Shown here one piece after another: positions 27,111-33,935 of a DNA stretch of 64,000 nucleotides. Origin of the DNA: Actinomadura rupiterrae (GTDB lineage: Bacteria > Actinomycetota > Actinomycetes > Streptosporangiales > Streptosporangiaceae); assembly GCF_024172125.1 (NCBI RefSeq), contig NZ_JAMZEA010000001.1, positions 186,001 through 250,000 of the forward strand. Direction: 5' to 3'. The notes beneath the pieces were generated by a model that did not search any database, had not been told where the DNA came from, and saw nothing but the letters and a program-made list of their open reading frames with translations. The position numbers were made by a program, and so were the translations under genes. The number at the start of each line of letters is the position of its first letter. Within the stretch, counting starts at the first letter, position 1.

Positions 27111-27520
27111 TCCAGTTCCCTCCGCCGGTTCCGCTTGCCCGCCCGCTCGTCGTCCTGGTCGAACGAGGCGAACTCGACGTCCACCCGCTCGACCGTCATT
27201 CCGGTCATGGCGGCGATGCGGCTGCGCACCTGCTCGCGCACCTGCCGCGCCACCTGCCGGACGGGCGCCGGGTACTCCACGGACGTGGACACGCGCGCGG
27301 TCACCCGGTCGCCGTCCACGTCGATCTGCACCCGCGCGTCGCGCCGCCCGCCGACCTTGACGCCGAGGACGGTCTTGTCCAGGCCGGTCGTCCCGGCGGC
27401 CTCGCCGGCGGCCCGGCCCGCGACGCGCTCGATCACCCGGTCCTTGATCCGGGTCTCGCCGCGCTCCTCGGCCTCGGTCTCGGCGGACGGGTCGGATCCG
27501 GCGCGCGCCGCGGTCGTCAT
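27107..27520 (-). CDS. Asp23/Gls24-family envelope stress protein (copy 3)
   Basis: The 137-residue protein carries the Asp23 core: RIKDRVIERVAGRAAGEA, GVKVGGRRDARVQIDV, VSTSVEYPAPVRQVARQV and MTGMTVERVDVEF. Such proteins form membrane-associated assemblies through AmaP. It overlaps the preceding small membrane protein by ATGA and the following DUF6286 gene by GTGA, so three genes are translationally coupled. The charged tail (DDERAGKRNRRR) is extra. Confidence 0.85.
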   Translation of the reverse strand: MTTAARAGSDPSAETEAEERGETRIKDRVIERVAGRAAGEAAGTTGLDKTVLGVKVGGRRDARVQIDVDGDRVTARVSTSVEYPAPVRQVARQVREQVRSRIAAMTGMTVERVDVEFASFDQDDERAGKRNRRRELE

Positions 27521-27723
27521 GCCGTGGGCCGCTTCCGGTTGGCGAGCGAGTCCCAGACGCCGGCGACGTCGATCTCGCCCGCGACGGCGCGTCCGGCCAG
27601 CAGGCCGAGGAGGCCGAGCACCAGCACCAGCAGGAACCCGCCGAACCCGCCGATCACTCCGGCGAAGCCCAGCGCCGTCCCGTAGGCCAGGCCTACGACC
27701 GACCAGACCGAGATTCCGTTCAT
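27517..27723 (-). CDS. Small DUF2273-like membrane protein
   Basis: The 68-residue protein is almost wholly hydrophobic (residues 8-50, glycine-rich, with FAGVIGGFGGFLLVLVLGLL) and ends in a short polar tail. This matches the small membrane proteins (DUF2273 type) that accompany Asp23 and AmaP genes. The ATG follows GGGGGAGA. Its stop overlaps the start of the next Asp23 gene. Confidence 0.75.
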   Translation of the reverse strand: MNGISVWSVVGLAYGTALGFAGVIGGFGGFLLVLVLGLLGLLAGRAVAGEIDVAGVWDSLANRKRPTA

Positions 27724-27739
27724 GTCTCCCCCTTGAACC

Positions 27740-27890
27740 GCTCTCGCACCCCTGACCCATCCTTGCGACCGTTAGAAGCTATAACTTTCGCGAGAGCCCG
27801 TTCCCTCGCCCGGCTCTCGCATCCCTTACCCGCCCTCACAACAGTTAGAGGCCGTAACTCTCGCAAGAGGCCATTCCCCTACTGAGGCCC
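27740..27890. repeat. 73-bp tandem duplication
   Basis: Two diverged copies 73 bp apart carry CTCTCGCA...GTTAGA (27771 and 27844) followed by TAACT-TCGC-AGAG segments. The CCGTAACTCTCGC part resembles the complement of the GAGTTACGG repeats at 13.1-13.3 kb. Confidence 0.6.
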
Positions 27891-27912
27891 CTGTCGCACA
27901 CTCAACAAGCGG

Positions 27913-28158
27913 TTAGCGCAGGCGGCGGGCGCGACGGCGGCGGTAGCGCCAGCGCAGGACGAGCGCGATCGGGCCGAACCGCCTTCGGAAGCCCACGATC
28001 GGCGCGTCCAGCGGCGCACCGGACCGCACCCGGCCCCGGCGCCTGCGGCGGAGCCCGGCGGCGAACGCCTCCGGATCGCCGCCGAGGTCCGGATGGTGGG
28101 CACGGACCCAGGCCCGGAACGCCGCGCGCTCCGCCCTGGCCTGGTCACCCGGCCTCAT
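27913..28158 (-). CDS. Small basic protein with J-domain-like HPD motif
   Basis: The 81-residue protein contains FRAWVRAHHPDLGGDPEAFA, which includes the HPD tripeptide typical of J-domain loops, then a highly Arg-rich half. It is much shorter than a J-domain, so it may be a degenerate or minimal relative. Its ATG overlaps the stop of the upstream Asp23-like gene (ATGA), which supports real translation. Function unknown. Confidence 0.65.
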   Translation of the reverse strand: MRPGDQARAERAAFRAWVRAHHPDLGGDPEAFAAGLRRRRRGRVRSGAPLDAPIVGFRRRFGPIALVLRWRYRRRRARRLR

Positions 28159-29105
28159 CCAGCCGCGCCGCCCGAACCCACACGCCCCCCGTCTCCCGCT
28201 CCCCGGTCCCCCGTTCCGCCGTCGTTGCCGGGCCGAGCGTTGGCGTCTCCGCCGTCGTCCGTCCGGGCGTCGCCCGATCCGGTGTTGCCGGGTCGGTTGT
28301 CGGCGTCCCCGGCGGCGCCTGTCCGGGCGTCGGCGGGGTCGGCGGTGGGTTGGTCGCCTTCCGGGACGATGTCGGCGATCAGGACGTCCACCCGGCGGTC
28401 GCCGGAGAGGGGGCGCGCCGTGGCGCGCACCTCTGCGGCGATCTCGTCCAGCGGACGGCCGAACCGCGCGACCACCCCGATCTCGACGGCGTCCTCCCGG
28501 ACGGCCACCCCGGCCAGCGGTGGTCCGGCGCGGTAGGTCGCGAGCCGGACCGAGTGGCCGGCCGACAGGCCCACCACGTCCGGCAGCGCGGTCACCGCGC
28601 CGGCGACCCGCTCGGCCACCTCGGCATGCGACGGCGCGACCTCCGCGTCCGCCCTGCCGTTGCCGACCCCCTCGCCTGATCCGCCGCCCTTGTCCTTACC
28701 GGCGTCGGCGCCCTTGCCAGCGGCGCCGTTGCCCCTTCCGGCGTGGGCGCCGTTGCCCTTGCCCGCGTCGGCACCGTTGCCGGTTTCGGCGTCAGCGCCG
28801 TTGCCGGTGTCGGCAGCCTTGCCGGTTTCGGCGTCGGCGTACTTGCCCCTTCCGGCGTGGGCGCCGTTGGCCTTGCCAGTGTCGGCGGCCTTGCCGGTGT
28901 CGGCGTCAGAGCCCTTGCCGGCGCGGGCGCCGTTGCCCTTGGCAGCGTCGGCGCCGTTCCCGGTGTCGGCGGTGGCGTCGGTGCCCTTGCCGGTGTCGGC
29001 CTTGGCGGCCTTGCCGGTGTGTTTGCGGGCGGTGGGCTTCTTGCCGGGGCCGTTTGGCTTGCCGGGGCCGGTGGCGTTGTCCGGGTCTGTCGGCGGGCCG
29101 GTCAT
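28155..29105 (-). CDS. Asp23-like protein with long low-complexity N-terminal region (copy 2)
   Basis: The protein has 316 residues. Residues about 20-150 are an Ala/Gly/Asp/Lys-rich tract made of TGNGADA- and GKGNGAHAG-like blocks, encoded by 18-bp-type DNA repeats (about 28655-29048). An Asp23-like domain follows (EVAERVAGAVTALPDVVGL, AVEIGVVARFGRPLDEIAAE, RVDVLIADIVPEGD), then a Gly/Asp-rich tail. It is placed between another Asp23 gene (8 bp upstream) and the small HPD protein (ATGA overlap). The tract looks like an in-frame version of the repeat expansion seen in this region's spacers. Confidence 0.7.
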   Translation of the reverse strand: MTGPPTDPDNATGPGKPNGPGKKPTARKHTGKAAKADTGKGTDATADTGNGADAAKGNGARAGKGSDADTGKAADTGKANGAHAGRGKYADAETGKAADTGNGADAETGNGADAGKGNGAHAGRGNGAAGKGADAGKDKGGGSGEGVGNGRADAEVAPSHAEVAERVAGAVTALPDVVGLSAGHSVRLATYRAGPPLAGVAVREDAVEIGVVARFGRPLDEIAAEVRATARPLSGDRRVDVLIADIVPEGDQPTADPADARTGAAGDADNRPGNTGSGDARTDDGGDANARPGNDGGTGDRGAGDGGRVGSGGAAG

Positions 29106-29113
29106 CCGGCGGG

Positions 29114-29674
29114 TCACTTCACCCGTGGTGCCGGCTTCTCGGCGTCGTGGTGCGACGCGTCGTCCTTGTGGTTGTTCTCCTCCCCTGGGAGGTGGACGTC
29201 GTCGACGGTGATGTTGACCTCGACCACCTCCAGCCCGGTCATCTGCTCGACCTGCGAGATCACGCTCTCCCGGCAGGCGCGGGCGAGGTCCGGGATCGCG
29301 ACCCCGTACTCGACCACCAGGTCGATGTCCACGGCGGCCTGCTTCTCGCCGACCTGGACCGCGACGCCCTGGGTCACGCTGACCCCGACGCCCGGGATGC
29401 GCTCCTTGACCGAGCCGAAGGTCCGGGCCATCCCGGCGCCCATGGCGTAGACCCCGCCGACCTCGCGGGCCGCCATGCCTGCGATCTTCGCGACGACGCC
29501 GTCCGCGATCCTGGTCTTGCCGGTGTCGCTGACGAGCGCGCCGTCTCCGGTGTGCGCGACCTCCCGGCCGCCGGACGGGTTCGGCTTGTGCCCCGCTCCG
29601 GACCGCACGTGCTGGCTCGGCAGCGAGTCGACCGGCCGCTCCTTGGTGGCCTGCTGTCCGCTCTGCTGACTCAC
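29114..29674 (-). CDS. Asp23/Gls24-family envelope stress protein (copy 1)
   Basis: The 186-residue protein has the complete Asp23 core: KTRIADGVVAKIAGMAARE, GVYAMGAGMAR, QGVAVQVGEKQAAVDIDLVV, EYGVAIPDLARACRES and MTGLEVVEVNITVDDVHLP. It has a polar N-terminal extension. The ATG at 29674 has its own promoter-length upstream region, with a TTACGGAACGTGA element about 43 bp before it, and a terminator closes the previous csbD unit. It is therefore probably the first gene of a sub-operon that continues to copy 1 of AmaP. Confidence 0.9.
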   Translation of the reverse strand: MSQQSGQQATKERPVDSLPSQHVRSGAGHKPNPSGGREVAHTGDGALVSDTGKTRIADGVVAKIAGMAAREVGGVYAMGAGMARTFGSVKERIPGVGVSVTQGVAVQVGEKQAAVDIDLVVEYGVAIPDLARACRESVISQVEQMTGLEVVEVNITVDDVHLPGEENNHKDDASHHDAEKPAPRVK

Positions 29675-29716
29675 GGCGAATTCCCCCTGTCGCCTCGTGA
29701 CGTGCCGGGTTCATGC

Positions 29717-29729
29717 TCACGTTCCGTAA
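29717..29729 (-). promoter_or_regulatory. Shared TTACGGAACGTGA element upstream of Asp23
   Basis: Read on the minus strand the element is TTACGGAACGTGA, an imperfect dyad. A 12/13 match, TTACGGACCGTGA, lies at 30096-30108 upstream of csbD. Similar spacing to both start codons suggests a common stress-type promoter or operator. Confidence 0.45.
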
Positions 29730-29780
29730 CAGGAAAACCGCACCGGAGGGCAAGAGAGCACCAAAGTCGATCAACTAGAT

Positions 29781-29815
29781 AAAAAGGACCGGTGACGCAA
29801 AGCGCCCACCGGTCC
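29781..29815 (-). terminator. Intrinsic terminator after csbD
   Basis: On the minus strand GGACCGGTG and CACCGGTCC form a 9-bp stem and are followed by TTTTT. It lies 26 bp after the csbD stop. Confidence 0.85.
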
Positions 29816-29840
29816 CCTGAATCCGACAATCAGTCCGTGA

Positions 29841-30044
29841 TCACGATCCGGACTTGAACATGCCCTTGATCTTCTCCTTGGCGTCTTCCGTCTTCTTCCT
29901 GACGTCGTCCGCCACGTCCTTGGCCTGCGACTTGACCTGGTCGCCCTTGCCCTCGCCCTCAAGCCGGGAGTTCCCGGTCGCCTTGCCCGCCGCCTCCTTC
30001 GCCTTACCGGCGTACTCCTCGCCCTTGTTTCCCAGATCACCCAC
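29841..30044 (-). CDS. CsbD-family stress protein
   Basis: The 67-residue Lys/Glu/Ala-rich protein (GDLGNKGEEYAGKAKEAAGK, SRLEGEGKGDQVK, KTEDAKEKIKGMF) matches the CsbD family, general-stress proteins of unknown mechanism. The GTG start at 30044 follows GGGGGAAAA. It has a private terminator and a TTACGGACCGTGA element about 50 bp upstream, inside the 3' end of the upstream AmaP-like gene. Confidence 0.85.
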   Translation of the reverse strand: MGDLGNKGEEYAGKAKEAAGKATGNSRLEGEGKGDQVKSQAKDVADDVRKKTEDAKEKIKGMFKSGS

Positions 30045-30085
30045 GGCTTTTCCCCCTATCGCCGGACAGTGCTCCACCAGGTCCT

Positions 30086-30733
30086 CTACCCGACATCACG
30101 GTCCGTAATCGGGGTGCGGGCACCGTCTGCCGCACCGCGCCGCCTCGCGCGCGGGATCAAGAACGCCTCGACGTCCGCGTCGGCGGGCACGTCCAGCGGA
30201 TCCGGCTCGGGCGACGGCTCCGCCAGCCGGTATCGGACGACCACCAGCAGCGTCTGCATGCCGACCGCATCGCGGAACCTCGCCACCGGCTCGCCGCCGA
30301 GCGCCGCGTGCAGGTCACCGGGACACGCGTCCGGCGCGCAGTCCACGGTCAGCACCAGCCGGGGCCGCGCCGGCGTCCCGGTCAGCCGCACCCGGACGTC
30401 CCGGACGCCCGGCATGCGCACCACGTCCCGGACGAGGTCGCCGGACGCGGCGCGCGCGTGCATCCGCGTCGCGCCGTCCATGGCGGGACGCCTGCGCAGC
30501 CTCGCCTCCCGGACCGTCCCGCCGAACCCGACCAGCCCGGCCAGCGCAACGACCTCCGCGACGGCCCCGGCCAGCGGCCAGAACCAGTCGTGATCCCGCA
30601 CGTACCGCTCGGTCGCCGCCGACAGCACCGCCGCGCCCGCAGCGTCCGGACCGAACGCGCCCAGCCCCGCGCACAGCGCCAGCACCCCGCCCGCAAGCAG
30701 CAGCACTCCGGCCAGCCCCGCCACAACCCGCAT
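30086..30733 (-). CDS. AmaP-type alkaline shock membrane anchor protein (copy 2)
   Basis: The protein has 215 residues from ATG 30733, with AGGAGAGGG upstream. It shares the layout of copy 1: membrane segment, loop with RDHDWFWPLAG, second membrane segment, and a cytoplasmic domain with VRDVRVRLTGTPARPRLVLTVDC. The C terminus is longer and basic (IPRARRRGA). It lies downstream of DUF6286 copy 2 across a 490-bp repeat gap, reproducing the DUF6286-AmaP order of the other cluster end. Confidence 0.75.
   Translation of the reverse strand: MRVVAGLAGVLLLAGGVLALCAGLGAFGPDAAGAAVLSAATERYVRDHDWFWPLAGAVAEVVALAGLVGFGGTVREARLRRRPAMDGATRMHARAASGDLVRDVVRMPGVRDVRVRLTGTPARPRLVLTVDCAPDACPGDLHAALGGEPVARFRDAVGMQTLLVVVRYRLAEPSPEPDPLDVPADADVEAFLIPRARRRGAADGARTPITDRDVG
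30096..30108 (-). promoter_or_regulatory. Shared TTACGGACCGTGA element upstream of csbD
   Basis: It differs at one position from the element upstream of Asp23 copy 1. It overlaps the last codons of the upstream AmaP-like gene, so csbD can have an internal promoter. Confidence 0.45.
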
Positions 30734-30759
30734 CCCCAGCCCTCTCCTCACCAACTCCC

Positions 30760-31220
30760 GCCACCACCCGGCAGCCGATCAACCCACCACCCGGCGGCCG
30801 GTCAACCCACGCCGTCCCGTCACCGCACGCCGGTCACCGCCGCGCGGTGGGCAGCCGCCGCGCGACGGTCCGTCCACGCGCGACGGTCGCTACGTGCCGA
30901 TACGTCACCGCGTGACGCTCACTGGCCTCGCGCCGGTCAGCCGCCACGCGATGGTCCGTCTACCCGCCGCAGTCCTTCGTCGTGTGCCGCCCCTTCGCCA
31001 CGCGCCCGTCTTTCGCCACGCGCCGGTCCCTCAATGCGCACCCGTCTTTCGACGCGCGCCCGTCTTTCGCCATCCGCTGGTCCCCCAACGCGCGTCCATC
31101 GTTCGCTGCGCGTCCGTCTTTCGCCACCCGACGGTCCCTCAACGCGCGTCCGTCGTTCGACGCGCGCCTGATCTCCGTCGCGGACCGGTCCGTTTGCGCG
31201 CGCCGGTCCGTCTGCGCGCG
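30760..31220. repeat. Degenerate repeats of CGCCGGTCC/CCCGTCTTTCG type
   Basis: Between the two minus-strand stress genes the sequence cycles through ACGCGCCCGTCTTTCGCCA- and CGGTCCCTCAA-like phrases. Variants of GGTCAGYCGYCRCGC resemble the 3' end of the adjacent DUF6286 gene. No gene is supported. Confidence 0.6.
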
Positions 31221-31224
31221 GTGG

Positions 31225-31836
31225 TCAGTCGTCGCGCCAGGTCAGGCGGACGTCGATGCGGCGGTGGCGCATCAGGCCGAAGCCGTCCAGACGGTCGCGG
31301 ACGGCCTGCCGGACCAGGTCCGCGCTGTTGGCCGGATTGCGGTACCGGGTCATCGTGCGGACGACGACGCGACGGTGCACATGGCCGCGCAACCGGATCC
31401 GCGCGCGCTCGATGCCGGGGACGTCCAGCGCGGCATCGGCAAGCTCGCGGCGCAGGTCGCGCCGGGAGACGGCGCCCGCGAGCCGAGCGTCCGTGCCCTG
31501 CACCGGCTCCCGGCGCGGACGGCCCGGAACCAGCGACAGCAGCAGCCAAGCGCCCGCGACCACAAGCCCGGCCGCGACCGCCAGCACCGGACGGTCATGC
31601 CACGCCGCGTGATGCAACGCGTCCCGAACCGTCCCGGCCGGGACGATCCACACCGGCTCCCCGATCATCGTGGACAGGATCTGCACCGCCGCGCCGCCAC
31701 CACCCACCGCCAGCACCAGGCCCGTTCCCGCCAGCAGCGCCGTGCGGCGCGGCCGGAACTCGGCCATCGCGGTCCGGCGCGCCTGCTGGCGGGCGTGCGC
31801 GTCCTCAATGAGGTCCTGCGCCAGCGTCTCGCCCAT
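31225..31836 (-). CDS. DUF6286 membrane protein (copy 2)
   Basis: The protein has 203 residues from ATG 31836. Two membrane segments (TALLAGTGLVLAVGGGGAAV and RPVLAVAAGLVVAGAWLLLS) flank a loop, and the C-terminal domain has RARIRLRGHVHRRVVVRTMT, like copy 1. It begins the stress cluster. Upstream is about 1 kb of repeats without a visible promoter motif. Confidence 0.72.
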   Translation of the reverse strand: MGETLAQDLIEDAHARQQARRTAMAEFRPRRTALLAGTGLVLAVGGGGAAVQILSTMIGEPVWIVPAGTVRDALHHAAWHDRPVLAVAAGLVVAGAWLLLSLVPGRPRREPVQGTDARLAGAVSRRDLRRELADAALDVPGIERARIRLRGHVHRRVVVRTMTRYRNPANSADLVRQAVRDRLDGFGLMRHRRIDVRLTWRDD

Positions 31837-31889
31837 CACCACCCCCACGCGGGAACCGGGACCGCCCGGAACGCCGCTACCCATGGTGA

Positions 31890-32912
31890 GGCAACGCCAC
31901 GTTCGGTGAAACCCGCCATGCCGTGGACCCAGGAGACCGTCTCAAGACCCGGACGAGCACGGGCGCCAAGGCACCCGAAAGAGGCGCACGGCAGGAACCC
32001 GCGAGACCGGCCAGGACGCAGATCGGAGTGCACCGCCAAGGCGTCCGAGAACACGGCACGACGCGGACCCGAGACGCCCGCGCAGGCCGCGAGTCGGAAC
32101 GCATGCCGAGCCGCCCGAAGGAAGCGGGCACAGCGTAGACCCGGGACACGTCGGTACAGGACGCGGATCGGAACGCACGCCAAGGCGCGCGAGCGAAGCA
32201 GCACGACGCGAACCCGGGACATCGACGCAGCACGAGGCGGGCACCAAGGCCAAGACGTCCGAAAGGCGCGACACAGCGCGGATCCAGGCCACCGGCACGG
32301 GATGCAGACGGGCACGAAGGCCAAACGTCAAAAAGACGCGACACAGCGCGGACCCGGGACACCGGCACGGGACGCGAACCGGAACGCACGCCGAGGCATC
32401 CGAGAGACGCAGCACGTCATGAGCCCGAGACCGGCTCGGACACGGACCGGGGGGCAGGCCAAGGCACCGATGGAAGCGGCGCGGACGGGACGCTGGCCGA
32501 AGTACGCGAGAGGCTCGGCACGGCTCGGCCGCGGACCGGAACGCCGACCGAAGTACGCAAGGGGCGTAGCGCCGCGCGGGCACGGATCAGAGCGTGGGCC
32601 GAGGTGCGCAGCACGGCTCGGCCGCGGACTGGGGCTCAGGCCGAGGCGCGCGAGGGGCGCAGCGCCGCGCGGGCACGGATCAGAGCGTGGGCCAGGGTGC
32701 GCAGCACGGCTCGGGGCGCCGACTGAGACTCAGGCCAAGGCGCGCGAGGGGCGCAGCGCCGCGCGGGCACGGATCAGGGCGTGGGCCGAGGGGCGCAGCG
32801 CGGCTCGGGCGGGGACCGGGGCGTGGGCCGAGGGGTGCGAGGGGCGCGGCGTGGGTCGGGGCGCTGGCTGGGGTGTGCGAGGGGGTGGCGTGCCTTGGTT
32901 CTGCGGGCGGGG
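31890..32912. repeat. 1-kb repeat desert with 70-bp and 93-bp periods
   Basis: No credible gene lies here. GCGACACAGCGCGGA recurs 70 bp apart near 32268 and 32338. AGCGCCGCGCGGGCACGGAT recurs at 32568, 32661 and 32755, a 93-94 bp period with about 90% identity by eye. Long Arg-rich frames follow from the absence of A/T-rich stops. Confidence 0.7.
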
Positions 32913-33590
32913 TTAGGAGGCGGGGTGGAAGCGGACTTCGGGGCGGCCTACCTGGCCGTAGTGCGGGCGGCGGACGGCCAGGCCGTTCTCCGCCAGGTAT
33001 TCGAGGTAGCGGCGGGCCGTCACGCGGGACACCCCGGTCTGCGCGGCAGCCTCCGCGGCCGATAGGCCGTCGGCAGCGCCGGTTAGCGCGTCGCTGACCG
33101 CCTGGAGGGTCTCCTGGCTCATGCCCTTTGGCAGCGAGCCGCCGAGTTCGGGCGTGCGGAGCGTGGCGATCAGGCCGTCCACGTCCGATTGGCCCGCTGC
33201 CTCGCCGTCCTGTCCGGCACGGTCGCGGAACCGCGCGTACGCCTCCAGCCGGTCGCGCAGCGAGGCGAACGTGAACGGTTTGAGCAGGTATTGGACGACC
33301 CCGGCGGACACGGCCGAACGCACCTCCGCCAGGTCCCGCGCGGACGTCACGGCGATCACGTCCACCTGGCGGCGCGAGGCGTGCAGCGCCCGGCACACCG
33401 CGAGGCCGTGGCCGTCCGGCAGGTAGAGGTCCAGCAGGACGAGATCGACCGGCGTCCGCTCGCAGAAGCGCAGCGCGTCCGCGCCCGCGTGCACCACGCC
33501 GGACACCGCGAACCCGGGCACCCGCTCGACGTACCGGCGGTGCGCCTCGGCCGCGAGCGGGTCGTCCTCAACCACCAGGACGCGGATCAT
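32913..33590 (-). CDS. CitB/DcuR-type response regulator
   Basis: The 225-residue regulator has a receiver domain with acidic pocket E8-D9-D10, phosphoacceptor D54 (LVLLDLYLPDG) and K104 (LLKPF). A linker and a C-terminal helix-turn-helix follow (LSAAEAAAQTGVSRVTARRY and GRPEVRFHP), the CitB-family arrangement. It pairs with the upstream CitA-type kinase and is expected to control the divergent dctA-type gene. Its ATG overlaps the stop of a 29-codon mini-ORF, the last of a coupled chain from the kinase gene. Confidence 0.9.
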   Translation of the reverse strand: MIRVLVVEDDPLAAEAHRRYVERVPGFAVSGVVHAGADALRFCERTPVDLVLLDLYLPDGHGLAVCRALHASRRQVDVIAVTSARDLAEVRSAVSAGVVQYLLKPFTFASLRDRLEAYARFRDRAGQDGEAAGQSDVDGLIATLRTPELGGSLPKGMSQETLQAVSDALTGAADGLSAAEAAAQTGVSRVTARRYLEYLAENGLAVRRPHYGQVGRPEVRFHPAS

Positions 33591-33676
33591 CGCGCCGCTC
33601 CTTCGTCGAGCGGCGACCCGGTCGCCGCGACTCCCCGGCCGCTAACGCCGGCTCCGTCCAGCAACGGCCGGATCAT
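33587..33676 (-). CDS. Mini-ORF unit 4 (29 residues), coupled to the response regulator
   Basis: ATG 33676 opens a 29-residue frame beginning MIRPLLDGAGVSGRG and ending DEGAAR. GAAGGGATG precedes its start, and its TGA overlaps the ATG of the response regulator. It also carries the GAAGGAG that serves that gene. Its first residues resemble the regulator's own MIRVLV. Confidence 0.5.
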   Translation of the reverse strand: MIRPLLDGAGVSGRGVAATGSPLDEGAAR

Positions 33677-33762
33677 CGCGCCATCCCTTCGGCCAGGCAC
33701 ACCACGGTCACCACGACTCTCCGTCCATCAGCGCTGGCTTCCTCGACCAATGGCCGGGTCAT
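33673..33762 (-). CDS. Mini-ORF unit 3 (29 residues)
   Basis: ATG 33762 opens a 29-residue frame beginning MTRPLVEEASADGRR and ending AEGMAR, with GAAGGGAGG upstream. Its TGA overlaps the ATG of unit 4. It aligns without gaps to units 2 and 4 (R3, L5, G13, R14, V16, T19, E25, G26 and R29 are shared). Confidence 0.5.
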   Translation of the reverse strand: MTRPLVEEASADGRRVVVTVVCLAEGMAR

Positions 33763-33935
33763 CGCGCCCTCCCTTCGCCGCGCAGCGACCCGGTCAACAC
33801 GACTCCCCGACCGCCAGCGCTGAACCCGTCCACCAACCGCCGGGACATCGTCCCCATCCCTTCGCCGCGCGGCGGCCCGGTCTCTGCGACTCTCCGACCG
33901 TCGGCGTTGGGTCCGTTCACCGGTGGTCGGGTCAT
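33759..33935 (-). CDS. Mini-ORF units 1 and 2 fused in frame (58 residues)
   Basis: ATG 33935 overlaps the kinase stop (ATGA). Unit 1 (MTRPPVNGPNADGRR) continues into unit 2 (MSRRLVDGFSAGGRG, ending GEGRAR) because here the spacing is 87 rather than 86 bp and the base after the second ATG is T, which removes the overlapping stop. The final TGA overlaps the ATG of unit 3. Confidence 0.5.
   Translation of the reverse strand: MTRPPVNGPNADGRRVAETGPPRGEGMGTMSRRLVDGFSAGGRGVVLTGSLRGEGRAR

Noticed and set aside
30982..32916. 644-codon Arg-rich open frame on the plus strand
   Set aside because: It covers a DUF6286 gene in antisense and the 1-kb repeat desert; its residues follow the DNA repeats and no ribosome binding site is present.
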